Notes under the pieces: model-generated
Told to the model about the DNA's origin: nothing
Databases searched by the model: none
The model's input: the letters and a program-made list of their open reading frames with translations, nothing else
Assembly: GCF_008831285.2 (NCBI RefSeq)
Contig: NC_045142.1
Span: 23,931,300-23,995,299 of the forward strand
Reading direction: 5' to 3'
Source: Nymphaea colorata
Taxonomy: Eukaryota; Streptophyta; Magnoliopsida; Nymphaeales; Nymphaeaceae
Length of the DNA stretch: 64,000 bases
Part shown: in pieces, positions 23,501 to 35,334 of the stretch
How the letters are laid out: each line of letters begins with the position of its first letter
Numbering within the stretch: the stretch's first letter is position 1
Position numbers and translations under genes: made by a program

Positions 23501-26500
23501 CCAAAAAGTACCCAGGACAGTACCAGTACTCGTACCTGACTGGTACGGGTACGCTGCCTTTACAGCAGTACCCATGTGACAAAGGTCGAACTGAATTGTT
23601 AAACCTAGTACAGTTTTGCAGTAAACTAAAAGCAACGTACACTTGACACTTAAGCATCAGTTGCAAGGACAGAATAATGTTATATATATATATATATATA
23701 TATATATAGATATATGAATTTTGCAATTGGTGTAATCAATCCACCTATATGCATGAAGGGTCCATTTCCATTTAGAGTACCTGCAGGACAAGCCCATTGA
23801 GATATAATAAAACCAGAAAAGTGAAAATACAATTAAAGTTTTTAAGATTTAGTCAGATCATGATATAAGGTGGGATCAATCAGTTGTTGTGGAACTTCAG
23901 GACAATAGTTAGCCATGAACCAGGCACTATGGGTTTTATTCTGAGGAACAGGGACTGAACCCATAAACAAGGTGATCAATTTAACCATGTGCTGTGTTCC
24001 AGCAGAAATAATTAGATCAGTTAGTACAAACCTGTTTAAGGCTCTTGGTTTTATCCGTAGGAAACCTTAAACAGGTCTCATGGACAACTGCAAAATGTAA
24101 AGTCAAGAACTAGGACTGGAGAAGAAAACAAACTGCATGAAGTGAACATTTCATGCTGTTAGAATATATTGTAATGGGGAACCGGGTCCATATCTGGACC
24201 CGGTCCTATGGGGCACGGATACCGAGGCAGGCTCGGTATCCTAGGCGGCACTCTTTCTCTCCCTCCTATATATTCTTCACTTACATGTAATTGTTGAGTT
24301 AAGTGAATGTCATTTTCTCTCTCCTAGGGTTGCGGTTTGCCCCTAGGTCAGAGCTTCCCCGTGGTTTTTCACCTCTTTCTGAGGTTTTCCACGTATACTG
24401 TGTGTGTTTTCTCTACTCTCTCCTTGTGGTTCGTGTTTCTACATGGTATCAGAGCCACCGCGTGTGAGATCGTTGGTGTGCAAGTAGTGTTTTTCCGCCG
24501 TTCACGTGCCGCCCCCGTTGCCGTTTCCAGCACCGCCGCTGACACTGTTCCCAGCGCCGCTGCCGTCGTTGTTTCTACTGCTGTCGCCGACCAGGAACGC
24601 CGTCCAGGGACACCGCCGCCGTCCGGCACCACCGTCGTCATCTTTCCCAGCGCCGTCGCCGGTGTGGATCTCTTCTTTGCTGTCGCCGTTCCCAGCGTCG
24701 TCCTGCCCTGCCCTGCTGCCGTCGCCGCTCCCAACGCCGCCGTCGTTATCAGCGCCGCCCTGCCCTGCTGCCGTCACAGGTCCCAGCGCCGCCGTCGACT
24801 GGGTTTTCTCCGCTGCCCTCTTCTTCCGCGTCGCTGCCGGCTGTCTTGTTTTCGCCGCCGGCCAGTTGTGACCTTCTTTGGGGATTGCCATGGCTGACGC
24901 AGTGATTTCCAAACTTGATGATGCCCTGGACACGGGCAGCAATACCAAGGGTGAGAACTTGCCTGTTCATGTCACCTCCATTCGGCTGAACAAGGATAAC
25001 TATCTCTCGTGGTCTGCTGCCCTAGAAATCGGCATTACTAGTCGTGGTCGCCTACACTATATCACTGGCGAGAAGCCTCCACCTTCTAAAACTGATTCGC
25101 AATGGCCGACCTGGGCTTTGGAAGATAGTCAGGTTAAAGTATGGATTATTAGTTCGGTTTCCGCAGATATTCAGCCTTTGATCTTGCGTAAATCGACTGC
25201 TTATGATATGTGGACTGTTCTTGCACGTATGTATGGTCGTAAAAAGCGTGTTTTACGTGCATATCAAATCAAACGTAGCATATATGCTCTTAAACAGGGT
25301 GATTTATCTGTTGCCTCCTTCTATGCCGCCCTGAAGACCAAATGGGAGGAACTTGACTATCATGTGAATGATGACTGGAAATGTGGTGTAGATCATGCCC
25401 TGTATTGGGAAAAGGAATGGATGGACCGCACCTTTATCTTCCTTGGAGGCCTGCGTGATGAGTTTGAAACCATTCGGAGCCAGATTCTTAACTGTGATGA
25501 GATTCCTGGAATCGAAGAGGTGTATGCTCGTATTGAGTCTGAGGAGCAACGGCGCCAGATTATGCATATTGACTTCCATCAGGGGAGCTCTCCAGCAGCC
25601 TTTGTGAGCCATACTTCAGGGACAGGGCAGCGTCCTACTCGACGATGCAGCCATTGCAACAAAGTGGGTCATTCTGTTGATTTTTGTTGGGATCTTCATC
25701 CTGAGAAGCATCTCGTCCGAGGTCGTCCTCCTCCTCATCGCCGTGCTCCTTCTGTGCCCGAGCCTTGTCCAGGGTCGACCAATGTTGCAAAATCCAAGCT
25801 CTCCTCAGATCAACTTAGAGAGTTGCAAGCATACATTAGTCGTTTGTCTACCCAGGATGATGCTTCTACTTCTGAGGGGGCTAAGTTAGCCCAGACCCTA
25901 GTTGCTACTAGTGATCAAGGTAATTCCTCCCTCGGTGATTGGATTGTTGACAGTGGGGTCACTCATCATATGACAGGGGACCCTACGATGTTTCAAGAGT
26001 ACAGGTTGACCTCTGGGCAGCAGCGTGTGGCTATGGCTGATGGTTCCTCTATCTCTGTGGCTGGAAAAGGGAGTTTATCATTACTGAACAAATATTGCCT
26101 TCATAATGCCCTACATGTTCCCAACATTCCTGTCAATTTGTTATCTGTCAGCAGTATTACCAAAGAGTTAAACTGTAATCTAATTTTCTCTGCTGATCGT
26201 TGTTTACTGCAGGACTTGGGGACGGGGCAGAAGATTGGGATTGGTTCGGTTATTGACGGCCTCTACAGACTGCCCGTACAAGTTGCTTCTGCTTTGATTT
26301 CAGCCACCAGTGGATAGTTGCCTGGCATGGAGGACAGATCCATCATTATGCGTTGGCACGAGAGACTTGGTCATCTTCCATTCCCGTTGCTTAAAAAGTT
26401 GTTTCCTAGGATGTTTCATTCTGTTTCTTTGGACACCTTCGTCTGTGAAGTGTGTCAGTTGTATAAACATGTTAGGGCCTCGTACCCTATTTCATTCAAT

Positions 26501-29500
26501 AAAGCCAACCGTCCTTTTGCTTTGGTTCATTCTGATGTTTGGGGTCCTTCGGGAGTACCCACTTGTCGTGGCTTTCACTATTTCATGACTCTTATTGATG
26601 ACTACTCCCGGTGTACGTTCGTGTATCTGTTGAAAGAACGTAGTGAAGTTCCCGACATTGTCAAAAACTTTGTGGCATTTGTTGAAACTCAATTCCAGAC
26701 CCCTGTTCAGACTCTTCGTACTGACAATGCTCGAGAGTATGTCTCTCAATCCCTTGATGACTTCCTGCGAAGCAAGGGTATTATACATGAAACATCCTGT
26801 AGCTACACACCTCCTCAAAATGGTGTGGCTGAAAGGAAGAACCGTCATTTGTTAAATGTCACCCGGGCCATTATGTTTCAACGTCATGTCCCTAAGCGGT
26901 ACTGGGGTGATGCACTTCTCACTAGTGCTCATCTCATTAACCGTATGCCTACTCGTGTGTTGAATGGTCATTCCCCTTATTCTGTTTTGTAGCCTACTCA
27001 GAATCCCTGGCCTTTGACCCCTCGAGTGTTTGGGTGCGTTTGCTTTGTCCATGATCAGAGTCTCACTCTCAAGAAACTTGATCCTCGGTCCATCAAAGCG
27101 GTCTTTTTGGGGTATTCCTCCACTCAAAAGGGATACAAGTGTGTTGACCCTAGCACTTCCAGAGTATATGTCTCCAGGGATGTTACCTTTCATGAACATG
27201 TGGCATACTTTCCTGCGACTCCTCTTCAGGGGGAGTGTCTAGGTGACAGAAGGGAAGAGTATTCTTCGCATCAGTTGATTCAGTTCATGGATTTCTTGGA
27301 TTATACAGTTAGTTCTCCAAGTGTGGAAGACGTTGTCAAGAAGGACAGAGACAGTCAGATGGAGGGGGGCCCTGTGGAAGAACAGCAGTCTCGAGGTCAC
27401 TTATTTGGTCAGGTTTACAGCAGGAAGAAGAAGGATGTGATGGAAGATGTCGATGTTGCCAATCCCAATCTTCCCAATCTTGTGACCTCCCCGGATGATC
27501 CAAGTCCAATGAATGAAGAACTTCCCATAGCCCTGCGCAAGGGCACCAGGTCATGTACTTCTCATCCTATTCAGAGATTTGTTTCATATGCTAAACTCAG
27601 TAAAGACTACAAGTGCTTTGTTACCTCTTTATTTATGGCTGTTATTCCCAGGTCAGTGGAAGATGCCAGGAAGGATCCTAAATGGCTACAGGCCATGACA
27701 GAGGAGATGGACGCCCTGGAAAAGAACAGTACGTGGGAGGTTGTTGACATCCCCAAGGGAACTCACTTAGTTGGTTCCAAGTGGGTGTTTAATGTGAAGT
27801 ACAAACCTGATGGCACTGTAGAACGCTATAAAGCCCGCCTTGTTGCTAAAGGGTTTAGCCAGAAATATGGGATTGACTATCTTGAGACGTTTGCTCCCGT
27901 GGCGAAACTGAAGACCGTAAGGGTCATCCTAGCTCTTGCAGTGCAGAAGAAGTGGAGCATGGACCAACTTGATGTCAAGAACGCCTTCTTGAATGGTCAC
28001 CTTGAGGAAGAAGTCTATATGAGCATGCCGCCTGGATATGCTCGGAACGGGAAGTGTTGCTATCTCAAGAAAGCTTTGTATGGTCTCAAGCAGTCCCCTA
28101 GAGCGTGGTTTGAAAGACTAAGGGTTGTAATGAAGACTAATGGGTATAAACAGGAAAATGGTGATCACACCCTCTTCATCAAGCAGAGAAATGGTCTGGT
28201 GAGCCTTCTACTTGTATATGTTGATGATATGATTGTCACAGGTGACGACGAAAGGGAAAAAAGGAAGATGAAGGAAACGTTAGCTGCAGAATTCGATCTC
28301 AAAGATCTGGGCAAACTAAGGTATTTCTTGGGAATTGAGATCGCGCGATCTGAGACCGGGCTTGTTATGAGCCAAAGAAAATACACTTTGGATCTTCTAA
28401 AAGAGACAGGTAAACTGGGATGCAGGCCCTTTCTTACCCCAATGGAGTCTGGCACAAGAATAAGTATCAAATCTGGGACTATCTTGGATGAGGAAGGAAA
28501 AGGGAGGTATCAGCGGCTGGTTGGTAAACTTATTTATCTCACTCTTACTCGCCCAGATATTACGTATGTTGTGGGTGTGTTAAGTCAGTTTATGCATGCC
28601 CCTACTGATTGTCATTGGAAAAGTACTGAAAGAGTATTGGGATACTTAAAGAATGACCCAGGGAAAGGATTGCTCTACACTCGACAAGATCGACTAAGTA
28701 TTGAAGGATACTCTGATGCCGACTGGGCAGGATGCACAGATACTAGGAGGTCTACCACAAGATACTGCATCTTTCTTGGAGGTAACCTTGTGGTCTGGAG
28801 AAGTAAGCGACAAGAAGTTTGTTCCAGGTCCAATGCTGAGGCTGAATACAGGGCGGTTGCTATGGGGGTTACAGAGATGCTATGGCTCAAAATTCTTTTG
28901 GCAGATATTGGGGTTAAAATGGAAGAGAAGATGAGGATGTATTGTGACAACAAGTCTGCTATTAACCTGGCAAATAATTCGGTCATGCACGACAGGACTA
29001 AACATGTGGAGATCGATCGCCACTTCATACGGGAACGCATAGATTCAAAGGAGTTGATTCTGCCCTATATGAAGTCTGAAGATCAAGTTGCAGATGTCTT
29101 AACTAAGTCTTTATGTACATCTCAATTTGAGAAAAATGTTAGCAAGCTTGACATGTTTGACATGTATGCCAAACTTGAGGGGGAGTGTTAGAATATATTG
29201 TAATGGGGAACCGGGTCCATATCTGGACCCGGTCCTATGAGGCACGGATACCGAGGCAGGCTCGGTATCCTAGGCGGCACTCTTTCTCTCCCTCCTATAT
29301 ATTCTTCACTTACATGTAATTGTTGAGTTAAGTGAATGTCATTTTCTCTCTCCTAGGGTTGCGGTTTGCCCTTAGGTCAGAGCTTCCCCGTGGTTTTTCA
29401 CCTCTTTCTGAGGTTTTCCACGTATACTGTGTGTGTTTTCTCTACTCTCTCCTTGTGGTTCATGTTTCTACACATGCAATTGTTGTCCATTCTTGACATC

Positions 29501-32500
29501 TTGCCATGTACAGCAGAATGCAGGTCCATAACTGTCTACAGTTAGTCCCATGAATAAATATTAGAGCAGCATTAGCATTTAACCTTGAGATAACGTAAAG
29601 CAGGTTTAGGCTGCACAGGTTTCACAAATGATTCACCTCCTTAAGTAGTGAGGTCTTAGACCTACAACTCCAAAGGTCAGTATATAAGCAGAAACATATA
29701 ACCATGGACAAGCTCTGCAGTCTAGATTCTATACTGCCATGAAGTGCTTGCTAAAATTTGAGACTAAAACCAAATCAGTGAATGCACTGTCATGCATTGT
29801 AGGACCAGGTGCCTGAAGCTTTAAATCCAAAGTTTAACTTTATAAGCATTAAGCAGCAGTGTACAACAGTGCACATGATTCCAAATGACAGGTGCTCCAA
29901 AAAGCAGAATAACTAGAAAGAAAATTGACAATGCAGCAATACCAATAATGCGCTTCTTCATAAGAAGCAACAGATGGTACAACAGAAGAAGACAGTTTTT
30001 AAAGCACTACATTATGTATGTTAATTCAAAGACATGAGATGGAACCATGAGCTTCAGATGATGCGAAATCAGCAACTGTTATCTATGCCTCTGCTATCTA
30101 TGTCTCACATGAACACTAGAAACAAACATAGAAAGCTAAAAAGCACAAACACACATGATTCTCAGGATTGTTTTCAAGTGCCAAAAGTTAAGAATTTGTA
30201 TGAGAGAAGTACCTGATTCCTGAAGTGGTGGGTGCTTCTTCCCCTTATGCGATGTGGAAGAGTAAATAACTAGCACCGATATGACAAGGATAACCAGAAC
30301 ACCCAATCCTATGCCAAGAATAAGGAGCAAACTTGGATGCTTGTTTCCATCTTGAGATCTTATTCCATTGGAGGAAGGGACGGGTGGAATGGAAGGTGAC
30401 ATAAGAGAGGGTGGAGCAGAAATCTCTGATTCAGTATAAAACATGTCAGTGGGTAGGGAAAAGAGAAATTGAAATTTGAAAGTTACAGATAGACTGATAG
30501 TACTCTTACCATTGGTTAGTGTGTAATATATATTTTAGAAATTTAAAAAAAGAAAAGTGGGAAACGAGAAACAAAGGATGTCAATAAAAGTGTTAAGTGT
30601 TAACACCACAATTTGCAGAGAGCACCTGCTCATTTTGAACAGCATCTCAAAACAGCAAGGACAGGCAGACAGGCCTAACACTTTAAACTTTAAAGTATAA
30701 ATGATGGGCAATAGCTGTTTGGAGTGTCCATGACATGTGGTGGTCAAAAGGGTGTTTTGGAATGCATGGATGACCTAATGCACTGTCTGTTGCACTCACA
30801 TATATGTGGCACATGAAAATGCTGATAGCATGACTTCAGCAATCATATTTCTCAACTTCCAATTCAACAAAAAGCATAAAACTATGATCGGTTTTTCACT
30901 GGCCAGTGGCAGCATGGCTTCAGCAATCGTATTTCTTTGCTTCCAATTCAAAGCAACGCACGGTAGCAAGATTAGTTCACTAGACAGTGGAAACAGAAGA
31001 CTGTGGATTCAGATTATGCCGGTCCAAGGACAACCTCTATCAAGTTTATAGCAAAAACAAACATTAAGGGCATAAGAACACAATTTTCATTTTTCACACA
31101 ACAAAGAACCAAAATTTATAAAAATTACATAAAAAGATCTAAGATATAGCAAGAACATGGAGAAAAAGAACATTTCTTGTGAATGGCAGTGGTGCTTGTA
31201 TTGAGAGAAGACGAAAAGGGGCCAAAGAGTGGTTTTATTTACAGTGGTGCTCATGCTGAACATATAATATTTCCCCAAGACCAAACAATATAGATAAACT
31301 AATAGAGCAATCAGCAGGTATGAACAAGAGCAGCTCAAAAGCAGGCAATAGCGATGTGTATAAGAGCACCATGCATCTTCATAATGCAGTTTTTTGAAGA
31401 AAAGGAAAAGAAAGAAAGAAGGAAATCTAACTCATGCCCCATTGCCAAATTTGTTAAAAGAAATATCAGCTATGGCTTAAAGAATAAAAGACAAGATAGG
31501 GCAAATAAACCAAATGTTACCTGGAGCATGAGCAGGCGGCTTAAACCAGGTGAAATTTACAAGCTTGTAATCAGTAGCTATTGATGGATCAAAATGAACC
31601 TTATGCATGACAAGTGTGTAGTTCATGGTGTATGCTTCCCGTGCTGAGAAGCTAATACCCACCAATGGAGCAATATCCATTGAAATATTTACTTGAGAGA
31701 AACCAAAAACATTGAAACTGCTAATCTCCATCTGGGAATCATTTAGACCAAGTTGGAAACCTAATTCCCTCTGAAAAACAACACTCCAATTAGAAGCAAA
31801 GGAGACATTTAGCAACGTCAGCGCCAAGCTTACTGGATATACGCAGGAACATTCTTTAACATCTCGTCGTGCTATCATGCCAGGCTTGCAACAAGCTGAT
31901 CAGACAGAAGAGCGGAAACCATAAATAAAGATTTCAAATCGAACTGCAAAACAAATACTACATCTGCAGTCTTCAGCAATTTGCTCATAACGATAAATGG
32001 ACCATTTCAAGCTTGCCTGGCTAGCATCAACCCAAGATAATTATTTTGTCAATTAAGTGAAGCTCAATCTTAGGCATAGGCTGCAGAAGGTAAATCAGCT
32101 CAGTGAATTGTTTGTGCTTGAAAAGATTCACCTAGACATGACTTTTTCCTTCTCAAATTGTACATTTGTAAGGTCAATTCAACTACTATATTGCAAAAGG
32201 GACAAGAATAAGCATTACGTTTATGAGTACGCCATTCACTCCTCAAAGAGGTCAGAGGTTTTGTAAAAGAAAAAGATTGTAAACAAATTTTCATATTAAT
32301 AAACTTCCCATCGCCATTCAGTGCCAAAAGATTACCGCATCAAGACATGCCACCGTTAAATTCTAGACCTAAATAGTTTGAGATCCAAATTGAGTTGACT
32401 ATAGGCAGAAAACATGTTCTTATTTATGAAATATTTTCATTATAAGCAAACTCTTATTTTGCATCAAATAAATGGCTTACCACTGCCATGTGTTGGTGGA

Positions 32501-33015
32501 GGCGACAAGACAGGGCTCACACCAACATTAACAGAAGGTGATGGTGAAATATCTTCCAAGGGAGATAGCACAGGACTGCTTTTAGGTCCAGGAGGAATTG
32601 ATATTTCTGGTACATGTGAACCTGAAGGGGGATGTGCGGAAGCTCTTACATAATTATACTGCAGTCCGTTTAATGGTGCCAGTTCATGTGACAGGCTTCT
32701 GCGTCGCGTAATATGCCTCTTATAATGAAATGGCAGAACCGCACCATCATCCAAACCCCTGGCCAGAGGAAGAGAAAAACTAACAGGTGCAATTTCTGTA
32801 ATAACAGCTGCTGCTTTATTGTCAGAATTGATACGGATGGACTTCACAACCGGAGCACCAACAGGAGTTAACCAAATCAGTTTCGATCTAGGTGGCAACA
32901 ATTTTCCTTCAGCAATAATCGCCACACAAGTTAGAATAACCAAACATGACAAGGAATATCTCAACGTGCTCACTTCTGAAACACCCCAGTGATTACATTT
33001 CATCAACAAACCCAT
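20588..33015 (-). CDS. ALE2: ALE2-like receptor kinase (ABNORMAL LEAF SHAPE 2 family)
   Basis: Single-pass receptor-like kinase. In Arabidopsis the ALE2 protein acts with ACR4 in epidermal identity and cuticle formation. Exons in transcription order: 33015-32481, 31895-31521, 30425-30213, 22491-22120, 21992-21749, 21636-21489, 20962-20588. These total 2262 bases and 753 residues, close to the family length, with GT-AG introns and frame kept throughout. A signal-anchor-like hydrophobic stretch ([17 protein letters not shown]) opens the ectodomain. A Pro/Ser-rich segment and a conserved CCKPGM...CSCVYP region follow. The transmembrane helix is at about 336-358. The kinase has [12 protein letters not shown]438 in [14 protein letters not shown] with D538 and DFG at 556-558, so catalysis should be intact. 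The intron 30212-22492 is 7.7 kb because a Ty1/copia element inserted in it in the opposite direction. Leader features are listed separately. Confidence 0.9.
23153..23580. mobile_element. 428-bp inverted-repeat element with GGTACGGGTA words
   Basis: The left end GTCACATAGGTAC and the right end (reverse complement GTCACATGGGTAC) match at 12 of 13 positions. Many GTACC/GGTAC words lie near both ends. The interior is AT-rich and has no coding sequence. It lies in the large ALE2 intron, upstream of the copia element in plus-strand coordinates. Confidence 0.5.
23681..23709. repeat. (TA)n microsatellite in ALE2 intron
   Basis: A TA run of about 29 bases lies close to the inverted-repeat element ending at 23580. 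Confidence 0.95.
24157..24443 (+). repeat. 5' LTR of the copia element
   Basis: This 287-bp direct repeat begins TGTTAGAATATATTG and ends TTTCTACA. It has a TATATA-like promoter word (CTCCTATATATTC) in its middle and a CT-rich stretch behind it. It is about 99% identical to the 3' LTR. Confidence 0.95.
24444..24456 (+). other. primer-binding site of the copia element
   Basis: TGGTATCAGAGCC lies directly after the 5' LTR. It matches the 3' end complement of initiator methionine tRNA, the usual primer for plant copia elements. Confidence 0.85.
24457..24890 (+). other. GC-rich leader between primer site and gag
   Basis: This 430-bp stretch is dominated by GCC, CCG and GTC triplets and is open in several frames on both strands because of its composition. 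It stands out from the gag region and from the AT-rich host intron. It is probably untranslated leader with a compositional bias, possibly including the beginning of gag. No family is recognised. Confidence 0.5.
29174..29185 (+). other. polypurine tract of the copia element
   Basis: The purine-rich TTGAGGGGGAG lies immediately before the TGTTAG start of the 3' LTR, where plus-strand synthesis is primed in this family. Confidence 0.8.
29186..29472 (+). repeat. 3' LTR of the copia element
   Basis: This is the second 287-bp LTR, equal in length to the 5' copy and differing from it at three positions. It is followed by the CATGC target duplication. Confidence 0.95.
30827..30997. repeat. 85-bp tandem duplication in ALE2 intron
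   Basis: Two adjacent units start GCATGACTTCAGCAATC and GCATGGCTTCAGCAATC, share about the first 40 bases strongly, and both end in a CACT...AGTGG word. The second halves have diverged. Confidence 0.7.
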
Positions 33016-33041
33016 CACTTTTCCTACATAGATAACAGTTC
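33016..33041 (-). promoter_or_regulatory. ALE2 leader segment with start-stop upstream ORF
   Basis: A good acceptor (TTTATTTGCAG) ends at 33042. The 26 leader bases that follow, before the ALE2 start codon, contain ATGTAG at 33029-33024: an AUG directly followed by a stop codon, nine bases short of the main ATG. Such minimal upstream ORFs can stall ribosomes, as known for the AUGUAA of Arabidopsis NIP5;1. The effect here is an inference. Confidence 0.55.
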
Positions 33042-34489
33042 CTGCAAATAAAACAAAGCCAAGCACCCATCACCAACATATACCTCAGGAAAAGATAACT
33101 AACCTGAACGATAGCTAAAACCAGGAAACATCATCCTGCATGGCAACCAGAAGACCTTATGCTAACACCATAACTGACTTCAACACTAGCTTCGGTCAAG
33201 AACCCAACACCCCTGTTCATTGTTCTTTAATTTGTATTGGCAAGTTTGGGTTATGCAGACCACTACCAGAGTGGGCTCCCCTTCAAGACATGCTGCTCAG
33301 ATATGGAACTCTTCACCTCCTTCGACTGAAAGGTCTTATACCGACCCACCTAGCCAGGTGAACGAGTTCTTGTTGGCAAAGCCAGTATTTACTAATAACC
33401 AAGTGCACGTTCCATAGGCCATTGAAGTTATTAACAATAACCACAAGTCCCAATGCAGTGGTTGCATGAGCAAGTTTGTGAATGCACCACCTGTTCCAGA
33501 CAGCCACCTGTTCTTACTTAAACCATTGTAAGATGAGAGCAGAATTTTCAACCGCGTAATATGCATACAATGCACAGAAGGAGACATTGAATCCACTCGA
33601 CCATCGCTCGGTTGAAGCTTCAGCATGTTTTAAATAGCAAATGAATGCGAAACAGCCATTAGTGACCATTACCCATCTTATTAACTAACAAAATAGCTAA
33701 AGATCCCAATTCGCAACAACATATTCTCCTACCAACAGAAAGAACCAACAGACTCCATTTACACAACCACGGCAATAATATGAATTTCTTTGCGTAAGAA
33801 AGAGATAACATGTGCATAAACGCCGTCACTGAAACCAGGAGCACGGAAACTAAAAATTACCTAAGCAAGAAGCATCAGTTTTTTCAACGAAAACCATGAT
33901 TCCCTGCATAAGAAAAGGAGGCCACACTTTCGCAGGTTCCTGTTCCCATCACCGGCTTATCCAGAAATTCCAGATAAGTCGACACAAGTCACTCCGGTTT
34001 TCCACTTGCCCTACCCTTTCCGGTGCATGAGAACAGTCCACCAATCAGGAAAAAACATACTTTCGAAAAATTCGCAGCTGCCAAATCAAGAATCTCAACA
34101 GACCACACGCATTGCAAAATAGATCACGAAACTTACTTCGAAAAGAAAAGGACCCAAACGGCTGGAACGCACCATGTGAAGCCCTAGAAAGCCGGAGGCC
34201 TCAGATCTGAACGGCCACGAACGACACCAGAACAGGATCGAACGGCTGGGAAGTCAAGAACGGGAACTGCGGATGCTAGACAAATCTCGACGGCGAACTC
34301 CATGACCGCCCTTTCCGGATTCCGATATTTGGGGACTGAGGGATTTAGGGAGTCCGCCGCCCTGAACTATCCCCGTTTTGAAGATTTTTCCCTCCGTAGC
34401 CGCGAAAATTAACCGCGGGCTTTTATAGTTTTCCCGGAACCCGCCATAGATATTTCCGGATTTTCCTTTATCCGGATGTTCTTTTTCTC

Positions 34490-34525
<36 letters not shown>

Positions 34526-34560
34526 AGAGTGTGTCCCGGTGGAGAGGATCTCACTGTAGC
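33042..34560 (-). other. probable 5' leader intron, leader exon and promoter of ALE2
   Basis: On the minus strand a strong donor (TTCGAA followed by GTAAGTTTC) sits at about 34137, pairing with the acceptor at 33042 to make a 1.1-kb leader intron. The region 34138-34430 is GC-rich and contains a 39-codon upstream ORF from ATG at 34303 to TAG at 34184. CT repeats at 34493-34523 lie just upstream, as in the INO80B-like promoter. No coding family is seen in the interval. Confidence 0.5.
34493..34523. repeat. (CT)n microsatellite in the ALE2 promoter
   Basis: About 31 bases of uninterrupted CT lie upstream of the inferred leader exon. Confidence 0.95.
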
Positions 34561-34984
34561 AGCGACGTCTGAACCTGATTCCATCATCGATTTTACCAAA
34601 CTGTACAGTAATTTATGGTCAAGGACGAAAATGCGCCTGTCCCGTTATTGACCCGTTGCCTGATGATGAAAATCTCGTTAAATCCGGTTTTAAAACTTTT
34701 TTAATATTTAAAACTTTAGACAAAGTATCTGATCAAATCAAAATCATTATTAACGTGTTAATGTTTCAGTTTTTCATGAGGATCCCGTAAATGTAAAAAC
34801 TATAAAATCCGGCTTCAATGGATTTAAATATATTTGTTAAAATGATAAAATATAATAAAATAATAATTGATTGAGTTTACCTCTTTCAAAACTATGTATC
34901 AAGTATGTTCGAGTTATAGATTGAACCTAACAAATCTATATTTAGTTTTTTTTTTTCTTTTCTAATAAATCATACCACAGGTAG

Positions 34985-35300
34985 GTCGGGCTGCACACGA
35001 GCCGAGTTGAGAGTTCTAACTCGGTCAGCTCGACTCCACTCAACTTATATATTTCCCAATTTGATAGGTTTGAGTCTTTACTTGTTTAATCTTGTTTACC
35101 AACTCTTTGTTTGGTTTTATCTCTTTTATTTGGTTTTAAGTTTGAAAATTCCAACAACAAAAAAAAAACATAGATTAAACGAATTTAACCTAGCCGAGCG
35201 TTGAACTCATCTCTTTTTTATAAGCTTGAGTTGTCAATTAAGCTTAAGATCAAACGAGCCGAGTGAATTCGAGTTGAGGTCGATTCGACTTCACAACCTT
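34985..35300. repeat. dispersed GAGCCGAG/CGAGTTGAG repeat copy
   Basis: Words such as CACGAGCCGAGTTGAGAG near the left and CAAACGAGCCGAGTGAATTC near the right flank an AT-rich centre. It shares this vocabulary with 14045-14190. The ends do not form clean inverted repeats. Confidence 0.35.
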
Positions 35301-35334
35301 ATACCAGTTGAAGCCGGTGTGCTACATGGTTTGA

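Larger units (their letters stand above)
24157..29472 (+). mobile_element. Ty1/copia LTR retrotransposon, nearly intact-looking, young
   Basis: This 5316-bp element has two 287-bp LTRs that start TG and end CA. It is flanked by the 5-bp target duplication CATGC (24152-24156 and 29473-29477). Parts in copia order: gag with a CCHC knuckle (CSHCNKVGH, about 24.9-25.8 kb), aspartic protease near 25.95 kb, integrase at about 26.3-27.0 kb, reverse transcriptase with [11 protein letters not shown] at about 27.7-28.5 kb, and RNase H with AEAEYRAVA at about 28.7-29.1 kb. Integrase lying before reverse transcriptase marks Ty1/copia, not gypsy. The LTRs differ at three positions, all transitions, so the insertion is recent, probably under about a million years at usual plant rates. 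The internal coding region carries about two interruptions, so this copy looks non-autonomous. It lies antisense inside the long intron of the ALE2-like gene. The lineage within copia is not assigned. Confidence 0.95.

Noticed and set aside
24337-24897. Long plus- and minus-strand open frames over the copia LTR end and leader
   Set aside because: They are open because of GC-rich triplet composition, cross the LTR boundary and primer site, and resemble no protein.
33140-33626. Open frames on both strands upstream of ALE2
   Set aside because: They lie in the inferred leader intron, have no ATG-plus-domain signature and no family resemblance.
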